Shown: positions 1 to 8,732 of the stretch, one piece after another
Numbering within the stretch: position 1 is the stretch's first letter
Layout of the letters: each line of letters begins with the position of its first letter
Source of the DNA: Bifidobacterium xylocopae
Lineage (GTDB): Bacteria > Actinomycetota > Actinomycetes > Actinomycetales > Bifidobacteriaceae
Assembly (NCBI RefSeq): GCF_003315615.1
Contig: NZ_PDCH01000002.1
Coordinates: forward strand, 62,001-126,000
DNA: 64,000 nucleotides
Direction: 5' to 3'
The notes under the pieces: generated by a model
Seen by the model: only the letters and a program-made list of their open reading frames with translations
The model's database searches: none
Told to the model about the DNA's origin: nothing
Position numbers and translations under genes: made by a program

Positions 1-1
1 C

Positions 2-1048
2 GATGTGGTGGAGCAGCATTGGGGCTGGAACTTCGGTCTGGTCTTCACCATCATCTACTTCCTGTCGATCTTCCCGATCCTGCTGGTCTACAGCATCTCG
101 ATCACCAACACGACCGAGAGTTTCATCGTCAACCAGATGCATATGGCCGCCCCGCCGCGCTGGCTGCTCTCCCTGGTCCTGGTCGTGGTTCTGATGCTGA
201 TCGTCCGACTGGGCACCACGGTGACGACCAAGGTCATGTCCATCCTGGTCTACCCGTTCGTCGTCGTGCTGGTGCTGTTCTCCCTTTACCTGATCCCCCA
301 CTGGAACACCGCGATCTTCACTTCCTTCCCGAAGGGCGCCTCGGGCGGCTTCTCGGTCGTGGGACTGCTCCAGGGCCTGTGGCTCCTGATCCCGGTCATG
401 GTGTTCGCCTTCAACCACTCGCCCATCATCTCCTCCTTCTCGGTCGCCGAGCGTGAGGAGTACGGCGAGCAGTACGTCGATGGGAAGGTCACCAAGATCC
501 TGCAGCGCGCCGAGCTGTTGATGGTGTGCGTGGTCATGTTCTTCGTCTTCTCCTGCGTGCTGTGCCTGGGTCCCGACCAGCTGGCGCAGGCCAAGGCCCA
601 GAACATCTCGATCCTGTCCTACATCGCCAACCAGTTCAACAATCCGCTGATCTCGATCGTGGCGCCGTTGATCTCCTTCATAGCCATCGCAAAGTCCTTC
701 CTGGGCCACTACCTGGGCACGAGTGAGGGCCTGTCCGGCATCATCCGCAAGATCGCCAAGAAGTCCGGCAAGGAGGTCTCCAACAAGGGCATGACCATCG
801 CCGTCGAGGCCGTCATCCTGGTGAGCGCCTGGCTCGTGGCCTGGGCCAACTTCTCGGTCATGAACATGATCGAGACCATGATCGGCCCGATCATCGCCTT
901 CGTGCTCTTCCTGATGCCTATGTATGCCATCCACACGGTGCCTTCGCTCAAGAAGTACTCGGGCAAGGCCAGCAATGTGTTCGTGGTGGTCATCGGCCTC
1001 ATCGCCGTGAGCGCCATCTTCTACAACATCGTCATGCTCTTCCACTGA
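2..1048 (+). CDS. Amino-acid permease, HAAAP/SdaC-like (5' partial)
   Basis: The reading frame is already open at the window edge, so this is the C-terminal ~348 residues of a longer gene. It is very hydrophobic, with about nine membrane segments. The stretch NTTESFIVNQ near the N-terminal end of the fragment and the later segment spacing resemble serine/threonine permeases of the hydroxy/aromatic amino acid permease family (SdaC, DlsT). That family imports serine or threonine with protons or sodium across the cytoplasmic membrane. Substrate is inferred from family only. It ends in TGA and is followed by a 209-base gap before the seryl-tRNA synthetase gene. The juxtaposition with serS is suggestive but may be chance. 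Confidence 0.75.
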   Translation, partial: DVVEQHWGWNFGLVFTIIYFLSIFPILLVYSISITNTTESFIVNQMHMAAPPRWLLSLVLVVVLMLIVRLGTTVTTKVMSILVYPFVVVLVLFSLYLIPHWNTAIFTSFPKGASGGFSVVGLLQGLWLLIPVMVFAFNHSPIISSFSVAEREEYGEQYVDGKVTKILQRAELLMVCVVMFFVFSCVLCLGPDQLAQAKAQNISILSYIANQFNNPLISIVAPLISFIAIAKSFLGHYLGTSEGLSGIIRKIAKKSGKEVSNKGMTIAVEAVILVSAWLVAWANFSVMNMIETMIGPIIAFVLFLMPMYAIHTVPSLKKYSGKASNVFVVVIGLIAVSAIFYNIVMLFH

Positions 1049-1257
1049 GGGCCTGGCCCATCCGCCGGATCCGCCGCGCCCCCTCCATGCGGGCAGGGTG
1101 CACCCAACGGGTCCGGCGGGTGTCTAGTATGGAAGTGCAAGGCGTGCATAACCTGTACGAACACAGCAGTTGGAACGGCAGTCGGTGAGGACTGGGCCCG
1201 CCAGCGTCGGGGGCCTGTTTCAAGCCGTGTGTCCCCTTACGGGAGTAGGATTGAACC
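1049..1257 (+). promoter_or_regulatory. Likely serS promoter and ~120-base leader
   Basis: This 209-base gap holds a possible -10 box TAGTAT at 1125-1130 with no clear -35. If used, it gives a leader of about 120 bases before serS. The serS ribosome site is the GGGAGTAGGA stretch just before ATG 1258. I looked for a T-box (AGGGTGG-type antiterminator) and did not find one. Confidence 0.35.
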
Positions 1258-2544
1258 ATGTTAGATATACAATTCATCCGCGACCATGCGGACATCGTCA
1301 GGGAATCTCAGCGCAAGCGCGGGGAGTCCGTGGAACTGGTCGACGAAGTGCTGCGCGCAGACTCCGAGCGTCGTGAGGCTCTTCAGTCTTACGAGAGCGC
1401 CCGGGCCGAGCAGAAGGAGCTGGGCAAGCGAATCGCCTCGGCTTCCGCGGATGAGAAGTCCTCGCTCCTGGAACGGACCAAGAAGCTCTCCGATCAGGTG
1501 GGCGGATACAAGTCCAAGGCCGACGCGGCCAACGAGGCATACACCACTGCCATGTGGAAGTTCAGCAATGTGGTGGAGCCCGAGGCGCCGGCCGGCGGCG
1601 AGGATGACTACACCGTCGTCAAGAAGGTCGGCACCCCCCGTGACTTCCAGGCGGAGGGTTTCGAGCCCAAGGACCACCTGACACTGGGGCAGGGTGTGGC
1701 CGGCATCGACATGCGCCGCGGCGTCAAGATCTCCGGCTCCCGGTTCTACTTCCTGCGTGGCGATTTGGCGCGCATGGAGATCGCCATGTTGACCATGGCG
1801 GTGGACCAGGCGATGGAGCATGGCTTCATCCCTACGATTACCCCGACCCTGGTGCGGCCCGAGGTCATGGCCGGCACGGGATTCCTGGACTCACACGCGG
1901 ATGAGATCTACCGCCTGCGTGAGCCTGACGAGCAGTACCTGGTCGGCACCTCCGAGGTGGCCCTGGCCGGCATGCACGAGGATGAGATCCTGGACCTGGA
2001 GTCCGGCCCCATGCGCTACTGCGGTTGGTCCTCCTGCTACCGGCGCGAGGCCGGGGCGGCCGGCAAGGATACGTCCGGCATCATCCGCGTACACCAGTTC
2101 GACAAAGTCGAGATGTTCGTCTACTGCAAGCAGGAGGACTCCCGCGAGCAGCACCAGAAGCTCCTGGCCATGGAGCAGGAGATGCTGGCCAAGGTGGAGG
2201 TGCCCTACCGCATCATCGACACGGCCGCCGGCGACCTGGGCTCATCGGCCGCCCGCAAGTTCGACTGCGAGGCCTGGGTGCCGACCCAGGGCCGCTACCG
2301 TGAGCTGACCTCCACCTCCAACTGCACCGAGTTCCAGGCCCGGCGCCTGAACATCCGCGAGCGCACAGCCGACGGCGGCACCCGTCCGGTCTCCACCCTG
2401 AACGGCACCCTGGCCACAACCCGCTGGCTGGTCGCCATCCTGGAGAACCACCAGAACGAGGACGGTTCCGTTACCATCCCCAAGGCCTTCCGGTCCTACA
2501 TGGGCGGCAAGGAGGTTCTCGAACCGACAAAGTGGGAGGCCTGA
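1258..2544 (+). CDS. serS: Seryl-tRNA synthetase
   Basis: Charges tRNA-Ser (and tRNA-Sec where present) with serine in the cytoplasm. At 428 aa it has the normal class II SerRS length. The first ~110 residues are the charged coiled-coil arm that binds the long variable arm of tRNA-Ser. The catalytic core follows, with TSEVAL, the motif 2 region around RYCGWSSCYRREAGAAG, and the motif 3 region TLNGTLATTRWLVAILEN. The start ATG follows a purine-rich ribosome site. It is expressed alone: a strong hairpin follows at 2575-2625. A tRNA-Ser(UGA) gene lies 3 kb downstream. Confidence 0.98.
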   Translation: MLDIQFIRDHADIVRESQRKRGESVELVDEVLRADSERREALQSYESARAEQKELGKRIASASADEKSSLLERTKKLSDQVGGYKSKADAANEAYTTAMWKFSNVVEPEAPAGGEDDYTVVKKVGTPRDFQAEGFEPKDHLTLGQGVAGIDMRRGVKISGSRFYFLRGDLARMEIAMLTMAVDQAMEHGFIPTITPTLVRPEVMAGTGFLDSHADEIYRLREPDEQYLVGTSEVALAGMHEDEILDLESGPMRYCGWSSCYRREAGAAGKDTSGIIRVHQFDKVEMFVYCKQEDSREQHQKLLAMEQEMLAKVEVPYRIIDTAAGDLGSSAARKFDCEAWVPTQGRYRELTSTSNCTEFQARRLNIRERTADGGTRPVSTLNGTLATTRWLVAILENHQNEDGSVTIPKAFRSYMGGKEVLEPTKWEA

Positions 2545-2574
2545 GCCTTTCCTTGGTGCTTCGGTCCCCTCTGG

Positions 2575-2632
2575 ATCATCCCGTGCCCCGCGCCCGGCTT
2601 TGGCCGGGTCCGGACGCGGGATGATTGCGTTT
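2575..2632 (+). terminator. Intrinsic-type terminator after serS
   Basis: Perfect outer repeat ATCATCCCG (2575-2583) with CGGGATGAT (2617-2625), and an inner CCCGGC/GCCGGG stem. It is followed by TGCGTTT, a weak U-tract. Confidence 0.65.
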
Positions 2633-2791
2633 ACGGGCATCGCCGCCCGGTAGATGCGGAAATTGACCCTTGCCAGCCCGTCTCCCGTCTCTTAGGCTGG
2701 TAGGGAGCGAGGCCTGCGGGGAATATCAGCAGTGCCTGGCGCAGTGGAGGTGCACGGATGGGTGCGGCTTGATGCGGGCGGGAGCAGGACG

Positions 2792-3415
2792 ATGGGCGGG
2801 TTCAAAGCTTTGCGGACCAAGGATTTGGTCAATGTCGGCATATACAGCGCACTCTATTTCATCTGCATGGGCATCGCCGAAGGGGCGACCACTTTGCTGA
2901 CAGGCCTGCTGCTGCCGGGCTTCACCTCGATCTTCGTGCCTTGCGTCGTGGGTCTGCTGGCCGGGCCGGTCTATATGCTCCTGTGCCGAAAGGTGCCGCG
3001 TTTCGGCGCACTGACCATCATGGGCGTCCTCATGGGGCTTTTCTTTCTGGTCTCCGGCCACTTCGCCCTGGCTTTCATCCCCTACGCGCTCTGCGGCCTG
3101 CTTGCCGATCTTGTTGAGACGGTGTTGGCGGCAGCGGATCCTGGCAGGCGGGTTCTGCGCGATGTGAGCTACGTGGTCTTCACCTTCGGCTCCCTGGGCC
3201 CGGTGCTGCCCCTGTGGTTCATGAAGAACGCCTACGTGGCCAGCCTCCTCAAGCGTGGCAAGAGCCAGGACTATATCGACACGCTTTTCTCCCACATCTC
3301 GGCACCGACCCTGCTTGCCTGCGTGGCTCTTACCTTGTTGGGCGCTCTGGCCGGGGCCCTGATAGGCGATCGCATCGTTGCCAGGCACTTCTCCGGGCAG
3401 GCCGGGCGCGGATGA
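2792..3415 (+). CDS. ECF transporter S component, MptD/Trep_Strep-like family
   Basis: Substrate-binding membrane subunit of an energy-coupling factor importer, 207 aa, with about six hydrophobic segments. The opening LRTKDLVNVGIYSALYF is typical of the TIGR02185 'Trep_Strep' group of ECF S components. The substrate of that group is not established, so none is assigned. ATG 2792 is chosen because GGAG lies at 2781 with normal spacing and the family N-terminus begins here; the frame stays open further upstream without similarity. The stop overlaps the next gene's start as ATGA (3412-3415), so translation with the T component is coupled. Confidence 0.8.
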   Translation: MGGFKALRTKDLVNVGIYSALYFICMGIAEGATTLLTGLLLPGFTSIFVPCVVGLLAGPVYMLLCRKVPRFGALTIMGVLMGLFFLVSGHFALAFIPYALCGLLADLVETVLAAADPGRRVLRDVSYVVFTFGSLGPVLPLWFMKNAYVASLLKRGKSQDYIDTLFSHISAPTLLACVALTLLGALAGALIGDRIVARHFSGQAGRG

Positions 3416-4095
3416 GGCCGGCCTCGATTTTCACCAAGTTCTTCCTGGTGGCCTTCGCCAACGCGCTTCTGTTCTTCGACCTGTCGCCTATCGCGCAGCT
3501 GGCTTCCTGCAGCTACCTGATCACCTTCTTCCTGATTGCGCGACGCTGGCGGCAGGCCGCTCTGTGGCTGGCCTTGAGCGCAGTGTTCCTGGCCGGCAGT
3601 GCGTCGGTCCTGCTGTTTCCCGACAACTTGCTGGGTCACTACCTGCTTTTCCTCGTCTCGGGCCTGGGAAAGATGCTGCCGGTTGTGATCGTGGCGGCCC
3701 TGGTGTTCTCCACCACCCGCGTCTCCGAACTGGTCCACGGCCTGCGCTCACTCCATCTGCCCCAATGGGTTATCGTGCCCTTGAGTGTGCTTTTCCGCTT
3801 CTTCCCCACCGTCCGCCATGACTACCGCCAGATACGCGACGCCATGCGATTCCGGGGCATCGCGGTGTCCGGCATCGCCCTGGTCCTCCACCCGATGCGG
3901 ACCTTGGAGTTCATCTACGTCCCCCTGCTCAACAACGCCTCCATGGTGGCCTCGGACCTGACCGCCTCCGCCCTGACCCGTGGGTTGGCGGCGCCCGGCC
4001 GTAAGACCTCCCTGGCCAGGGTCACCTGGTCGTTGACCGATCCGCTGGCGCTGCTCCTAGGACTGGCCCTCATGGCATGGGTGATTCATGCTTGA
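3412..4095 (+). CDS. ecfT: ECF transporter T component (CbiQ/EcfT family)
   Basis: Transmembrane coupling subunit, 227 aa, linking the S component to the ATPases. Visible family features are several membrane segments and, in the cytoplasmic part, the alanine-arginine coupling motif region (RDAMRFRGIA, then SALTRGLAAPG). The start is the ATG of the ATGA overlap with the S gene. Its end overlaps the ATPase gene by 8 bases, so all three genes form one tightly coupled operon. It probably works only with this dedicated S component (group I arrangement), judging from the gene order. Confidence 0.9.
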   Translation: MRPASIFTKFFLVAFANALLFFDLSPIAQLASCSYLITFFLIARRWRQAALWLALSAVFLAGSASVLLFPDNLLGHYLLFLVSGLGKMLPVVIVAALVFSTTRVSELVHGLRSLHLPQWVIVPLSVLFRFFPTVRHDYRQIRDAMRFRGIAVSGIALVLHPMRTLEFIYVPLLNNASMVASDLTASALTRGLAAPGRKTSLARVTWSLTDPLALLLGLALMAWVIHA

Positions 4096-5605
4096 GCTGA
4101 CCGACCTGTCTTTCACATACGCCGACCGACCCGAACCGGCGGTTCAGGACGTATCCATGACCGCCCGGCCGGGACGGCTGCTGGTCCTGACCGGCAAGTC
4201 CGGCTGCGGCAAGACGACGATCTCCCGCGTGGTCGACGGCCTGATCCCGGAGCTCTACGAAGGGCGGTTGGAAGGCGGGCGCCGGCTGGACGGCAGGGAC
4301 CTGGGGGAGCTGACCATATCCGAGATCTCCCGGAAGGTAGGCTCGGTCTTCCAAAACCCCAAGACCCAGTTCTTCACGACCGATGTGACCAGCGAACTGG
4401 CCTTTCCGCTGGAAAATCTGGGTGTGGAGCGCGTACGGATCAGTGACCGGGTGGAGCTGGTGGCCGACCGGTTCGGCATACGGCCCCTGCTGGGGCGCAG
4501 CATGTTCGCCCTATCCGGCGGCGAAAAGCAGCTGGTGGCGATCGCCTCGGCCTGCATGGGTGCCCCTGGCCTCCTGGTGCTGGACGAGCCTTCTGCCAAC
4601 TTGGATGCCCAGGCCATCGAGGGTCTGTCCCGTGTCCTGGGCCGGCTCAAAGCCGATGGCATGACCCTCCTGGTGATCGAGCATAGACTGTACTACCTGC
4701 GCGGCTTGGCCGACCGCTTCCTGGTCATGGACCAGGGGAGGCTGACTCATGGGTTCACCCCCCGGCAGATGGCCGCGTTGGACGGGGACGAGCGGGAACG
4801 GTTGGGGCTGAGGGCCTTGGTCCTGCCCGCCGGTGCCGGTGCACGAAAGTCCGAAAGGCGGCCTGGGGCGACGGCGGTTGGCGGGGGTGTCGGGGCGGCG
4901 ATGGCGGTTGGCGGGCTTCGTGTACAGGACTTGGTCTGCCGCTACAAGGGGCTCGATCGTCCGGCCTTGCAGGTGGATGACCTGCTCCTTGAACCTGGAC
5001 GGGCCACCGGTATCGTGGGACGTAACGGGGCCGGTAAATCAACCTTCGCCAAGGCGCTGACCGGTCTGCTCAAACCAGGCAAGGAGGCACGGGTGAGCCT
5101 GGGCGGACGGGACCTTGACCGGCGCGGGCTGACCAGGCAATCCTTTCTGGTCTTCCAGGATGTCAACTATCAGCTGTTCAGTGAGTCGGTGGCCAAGGAA
5201 CTCCTGCTGGGGGCGCCGGAGGGGGACCGCGGCCGCCTCAGGGAGGTGGCGGACCGGCTGGGCCTGGCGGACCTGCTGGAGCGCAGCCCCGGCAGCCTGT
5301 CCGGCGGCCAGAAGCAGCGGGTGGCGATCGGCTGCGCGGTCCTGTCCGGCAAGCGGGTCATCATCATGGACGAGCCAACCTCCGGTCTCGACCTGGCCCA
5401 CATGAACCAGGTGGCCGGGGCTATTGGGTACCTACGGGGCCAGGGGATCATCGTGCTGGTCATCTCCCACGACCGTGAATTCCTGCTCAAGACCTGCGAC
5501 CGCTTCATCGGCTTCGAAAAGGGAAGGGTGGTCTCCGACGGTGCCCTGCCGCCTTCGTCCCTACCTGACGGGCCAACGGTAGCATGTGCGGCGCGGGGTG
5601 TTTGA
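4088..5605 (+). CDS. ecfA: ECF transporter fused double ATPase (EcfA1-EcfA2)
   Basis: Two complete ABC ATPase domains in one 505-aa chain, doing the job of the usual separate EcfA and EcfA'. Domain 1 has Walker A GKSGCGKT at residues 36-43, signature LSGGEKQ and Walker B LLVLDEPSANLD. Domain 2 has Walker A GRNGAGKS at 311-318, signature LSGGQKQ and Walker B IIMDEPTSGLD. A Gly/Ala/Arg-rich linker (about residues 245-275) joins them. Both sites look competent. It overlaps the T gene by 8 bases. The tRNA-Ser promoter lies across its stop codon. Confidence 0.92.
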   Translation: MLELTDLSFTYADRPEPAVQDVSMTARPGRLLVLTGKSGCGKTTISRVVDGLIPELYEGRLEGGRRLDGRDLGELTISEISRKVGSVFQNPKTQFFTTDVTSELAFPLENLGVERVRISDRVELVADRFGIRPLLGRSMFALSGGEKQLVAIASACMGAPGLLVLDEPSANLDAQAIEGLSRVLGRLKADGMTLLVIEHRLYYLRGLADRFLVMDQGRLTHGFTPRQMAALDGDERERLGLRALVLPAGAGARKSERRPGATAVGGGVGAAMAVGGLRVQDLVCRYKGLDRPALQVDDLLLEPGRATGIVGRNGAGKSTFAKALTGLLKPGKEARVSLGGRDLDRRGLTRQSFLVFQDVNYQLFSESVAKELLLGAPEGDRGRLREVADRLGLADLLERSPGSLSGGQKQRVAIGCAVLSGKRVIIMDEPTSGLDLAHMNQVAGAIGYLRGQGIIVLVISHDREFLLKTCDRFIGFEKGRVVSDGALPPSSLPDGPTVACAARGV

Positions 5606-5630
5606 AGATGTAAGTGCCGACCGCTAAACT
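5602..5630 (+). promoter_or_regulatory. Promoter of tRNA-Ser
   Basis: TTGAAG at 5602-5607 and TAAACT at 5625-5630 with an exact 17-base spacer, about 32 bases before the mature tRNA. The -35 overlaps the ATPase stop codon. Confidence 0.55.
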
Positions 5631-5661
5631 TGAACGTGCACTCAGTTGGTCTGGGTGCGTT

Positions 5662-5744
5662 GGACAGGTGTCTGAGCGGTCGAAAGAGACGGTCTTGAAA
5701 ACCGTTGAACGCAAGTTCCGCGGGTTCGAATCCCGCCCTGTCCG
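5662..5744 (+). tRNA. tRNA-Ser (anticodon UGA)
   Basis: Acceptor GGACAGG pairs with CCTGTCC, then discriminator G. The anticodon loop CTTGAAA gives UGA. A long variable arm (GAACGCAAGTTC) marks it as class II, as expected for serine. The T-loop is GGTTCGAATCC. No CCA is encoded. Confidence 0.95.
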
Positions 5745-5863
5745 CCCTATGCGGCCGGTTTCCGGGGATGGTTTCCGGACCGGCCGAGAACCGTTCCGCA
5801 TTGTCTGCCCGCAGGTGCCCGCCCGGAGTGGGGCGGTTCATGAGGCTCGGTAGGATATGCCCT

Positions 5864-8065
5864 ATGCGGATACAACGGACCGGGTGCGCCCCCGATGGGC
5901 CGGGAAAAGGTGCCCGCCTGCCCTTGCGGCTGGGTGCCGCCCCGATTGTCATCCTCCTGATTGCGGCATGTTTCGAGATCTTCCTCGTCAACATGCCCTA
6001 CTGGTGCAGCCTCGATGCTTCGCCGCAGGCCGGACGGTCCACGCTCGGACCGGGACTGGCCGCCCAGGGGGACCACACGGCCAAGGTCGTGGACCCAAAG
6101 AGCGCATGGAGGGACATCTCCAGCACGCGGCCCATCGATTACCTGCATTTCAATCCGGCTCCCGACCTCCTGTCGCAGACGGTGGCGGCATCCAGCCCGG
6201 ACCTGTCCTGGACGATTTCGACCCGTAGACCCACGGACGGAGGCTGGTATGATGCCAGCGCCATCCACCGCTATTCCATCCGCGTCGAACGAACGCGCTA
6301 TATGCATGTGGGTGACGGCGCGCACAAGGTGCGGCTGCATTACCGGGTGCGCGCCGGCGATGTCATTGCCCTGGATGAGGTGACCGTCAATCCCAGGGTG
6401 CCCTTCCATGTAGATGGTCTGCGCCTGCTCATGGAGGTTCTGCTGGTGCTGATCGTCCTCGCTTTCAGGCCGGGCGGACGCCTGTATCGCAGGACCTTCA
6501 CCGCCGGCAGCATCCGTTCACTGCTGCCGCTGGCCCTGCTCTTCGCCGTCGAAGCGGCCGGCATCATCGGCGAGTGGCTGGTCTTCGGCAGGAACTCGGT
6601 CATCACCGCGCCTCATAGGATGGGGAGCGGGATGTTCTTCGATCCGAACCAATACGCCGACCTGGCCGACTCGCTGCTGCACGGCCGCTTCGACCTGGAC
6701 CTGCCGGTCAACGCCGACCTGGCCGCCATGGACAACCCCTACGACACCGCCTCCCGCCTGCGTCTGGCGCGGGCCGGTTCGGATACCACGCCAATCTTCT
6801 TCGATGTGGCGTTCAAATCGGGTAGGTACTATTGCTATTTCGGCCTGCTGCCGGCGGTTGTGGCCTTCATGCCATACAAGCTGCTGACCGGCCACGATCT
6901 GCCTGCGTCCACCGCCGTGCTGGCGTTCGCCCTCCTGTTGGCCCTATGCTCGATCCTGCTGACCGTCCAGCTGGCCCGCTGGTTTTCGCGCAGGGGAGGG
7001 AGCGTGAGCCTGGGCTGCGTACTGCTGGCCGCCAGCGGCTGGTTGTTCGTTACGCCAATCCTCTACACCCTGCATAGCCAGGTCTTCTACCAGTTGCCCC
7101 AAACGCTGGCAATCAGCCTCACCCTGCTGGCCCTCTCCTGCTGGATCGAGGCGAAGATGCGAGCCTTGGGCAGGGGCTGGCTGCTGGCCGGGTCCACCTG
7201 CCTGGCGCTCACCTTGGGTTGTCGGCCGCAGTTCATGCTGGCCGCCGTCCTCGCCCTGCCCCTCTTCCGGACCGAGATCCACGACCTGTGGCGGCGGGGG
7301 CTGTCCTCCCGCTCCGGCCTACGCGATGAGGCGCTGACCTGGTTGTGTGCACTCGGTCCGTTCATACTGCTGTCCATCCCAATCCTGGCTTATAATGCGG
7401 CCCGTTTCGGCAGCCCCATCGACTTCGGTGCCGACTACAACCTGACTGCCTACGACATGCCCAACAGCCGTCCGCCCCTCTCCAGGCTGCTGCCGCTGTC
7501 CCTGCTCTATTTCTTCCAGCCGCCGAACGTGGGGACCGGTTTCCCCTTCCTGCTGCCCACCAACCAGGACATTTCGCCATGGATGCCCGAGCAGGCCAGC
7601 TACGGTGGCCTCTTCACCCTGATGGCGCCATTCACATTGATCGTCTTCGGGATATGGTCCTACCGAAGGCGGCTGCGGGGCCGCCGGGCTGCGGCTTTCT
7701 GCTGGGCGGCCGCCGCCACCGGGATCGTCATCTTCGCCTTCACCACGCACATCGCCGGCTACAGCCCACGGTACGTATTGGATTTCGGGTGGACGCTCGG
7801 CCTGATCTACACCTGCTGCATCCTGGCCGTCGACGGCCGGCGTGCGTCGCAGGGGCAGGTGGAAGCCTCCTCCTCCGTGGGCGGCGGGCGGGCTCGCCCT
7901 GCCCGGCTGGCACCCCTGTCCGATCCAGCGCGAATGGTGTTCGGCACGGCCGCCGCCGGCATGGTCCTGGCGGTCATCGCCGCCTTCCTGTACGTCTTCG
8001 TCAGTCATAGCCTTGACAACGACCTGCTCTGGTGGGATGTGTACTCCTGGTTCCTCTTCCTGTGA
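5864..8065 (+). CDS. Large polytopic membrane protein, GT-C glycosyltransferase-like
   Basis: 733 aa. One N-terminal membrane segment (about residues 25-45) is followed by a ~130-residue probably extracytoplasmic domain, then about ten further membrane segments. Short stretches such as QYADLADSLLHGRFDLDLP, DVAFKSGRYYCYFGLLPAV and the PMT-like segment layout recall GT-C fold lipid-linked sugar transferases. No family could be named from sequence alone, so the function is inferred. ATG 5864 is preferred because AGGA sits eight bases upstream; the frame extends back into the tRNA-Ser gene, which cannot be coding. It stands alone after the tRNA. A role in cell-envelope glycan or glycolipid synthesis is the best guess. 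Confidence 0.6.
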   Translation: MRIQRTGCAPDGPGKGARLPLRLGAAPIVILLIAACFEIFLVNMPYWCSLDASPQAGRSTLGPGLAAQGDHTAKVVDPKSAWRDISSTRPIDYLHFNPAPDLLSQTVAASSPDLSWTISTRRPTDGGWYDASAIHRYSIRVERTRYMHVGDGAHKVRLHYRVRAGDVIALDEVTVNPRVPFHVDGLRLLMEVLLVLIVLAFRPGGRLYRRTFTAGSIRSLLPLALLFAVEAAGIIGEWLVFGRNSVITAPHRMGSGMFFDPNQYADLADSLLHGRFDLDLPVNADLAAMDNPYDTASRLRLARAGSDTTPIFFDVAFKSGRYYCYFGLLPAVVAFMPYKLLTGHDLPASTAVLAFALLLALCSILLTVQLARWFSRRGGSVSLGCVLLAASGWLFVTPILYTLHSQVFYQLPQTLAISLTLLALSCWIEAKMRALGRGWLLAGSTCLALTLGCRPQFMLAAVLALPLFRTEIHDLWRRGLSSRSGLRDEALTWLCALGPFILLSIPILAYNAARFGSPIDFGADYNLTAYDMPNSRPPLSRLLPLSLLYFFQPPNVGTGFPFLLPTNQDISPWMPEQASYGGLFTLMAPFTLIVFGIWSYRRRLRGRRAAAFCWAAAATGIVIFAFTTHIAGYSPRYVLDFGWTLGLIYTCCILAVDGRRASQGQVEASSSVGGGRARPARLAPLSDPARMVFGTAAAGMVLAVIAAFLYVFVSHSLDNDLLWWDVYSWFLFL

Positions 8066-8219
8066 TCGTCCGCCGGTAGCTCGGGGGCCGGACGCACTGC
8101 TCGGACTACGGTTCATGGGGGTGTACCGGTGGAACGGTAGGCTGGTGGTCTGGCCATGGGATCCGCCGCGTGTGCACGGAGCCCGTCACCAGCAGGCGGA
8201 TCAGGGAGGTGAGGGGCCG

Positions 8220-8732
8220 GTGAGCGCTTTGGATATGGCCAACCTCCTGATAGACCGGCATGGCTACGACATCATCCTCAACAACGTGCGTCTGAACACC
8301 CTGGTCTACTGGGTTCAGGTGACCTCGCTGCGCGAACACGGCCGGCCCGCCTTCGACGACCCGATCGAGGCCTGGGGGATGGGCCCCACTGAAGTTGAGG
8401 TCTTCCAGGCGTTCAAAGGCTACGATAGGCGGCGGATTGCACTGCCCCGTGGCGCGGTGCCCTCCGACCGGATATCGCTGTCCCTGGTCTCGCAGGTGAT
8501 TGACGAATATGGTTTCCTGACCACGTATGACCTGGTATGTTTCACCCAACGGGAGGGTTCGGCCTGGCGCAAGGCCTATGGGAAGGGCGCCGAGACACCG
8601 ATGGGAGACGGGCTGATCCTGGCTTCGCGCGACGGCTTGGACCGGCCAGGCAAGGCGGGTACGCTGGCTTCGGCTATCGAAACGGTCAACAGGACCTGGC
8701 CCAACACTTTCGAGCTTTTGCAACATGCTTGA
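8220..8732 (+). CDS. Panacea-domain protein, probable antitoxin
   Basis: 170 aa. The N-terminal part (MANLLIDR, LNNVRLNTLVYWVQV, FDDPIEAWGMGPTEVEVFQAFKGY) matches the Panacea/DUF4065 (SocA-like, GepA) fold, known as an antitoxin domain that neutralises many unrelated toxins. The C-terminal ~60 residues diverge and may confer toxin specificity. The start is GTG 8220, after GGGAGG at 8204-8209. Its last 8 bases overlap the downstream Doc-like gene, the usual order for translational coupling of antitoxin and toxin. Neutralisation of this partner is inferred from linkage and family knowledge. Confidence 0.75.
   Translation: MSALDMANLLIDRHGYDIILNNVRLNTLVYWVQVTSLREHGRPAFDDPIEAWGMGPTEVEVFQAFKGYDRRRIALPRGAVPSDRISLSLVSQVIDEYGFLTTYDLVCFTQREGSAWRKAYGKGAETPMGDGLILASRDGLDRPGKAGTLASAIETVNRTWPNTFELLQHA

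Noticed and set aside
1131-1257. Possible T-box leader before serS
   Set aside because: No AGGGTGG-type T-box sequence or matching terminator was found; serine T-boxes are not expected in this group.
5662-5744. tRNA-Ser as an integration site
   Set aside because: No integrase and no repeat of the tRNA 3' end was seen downstream.
5705-5863. Longer N-terminus for the GT-C-like protein
   Set aside because: It would start inside the tRNA-Ser gene; a ribosome site is present before ATG 5864.
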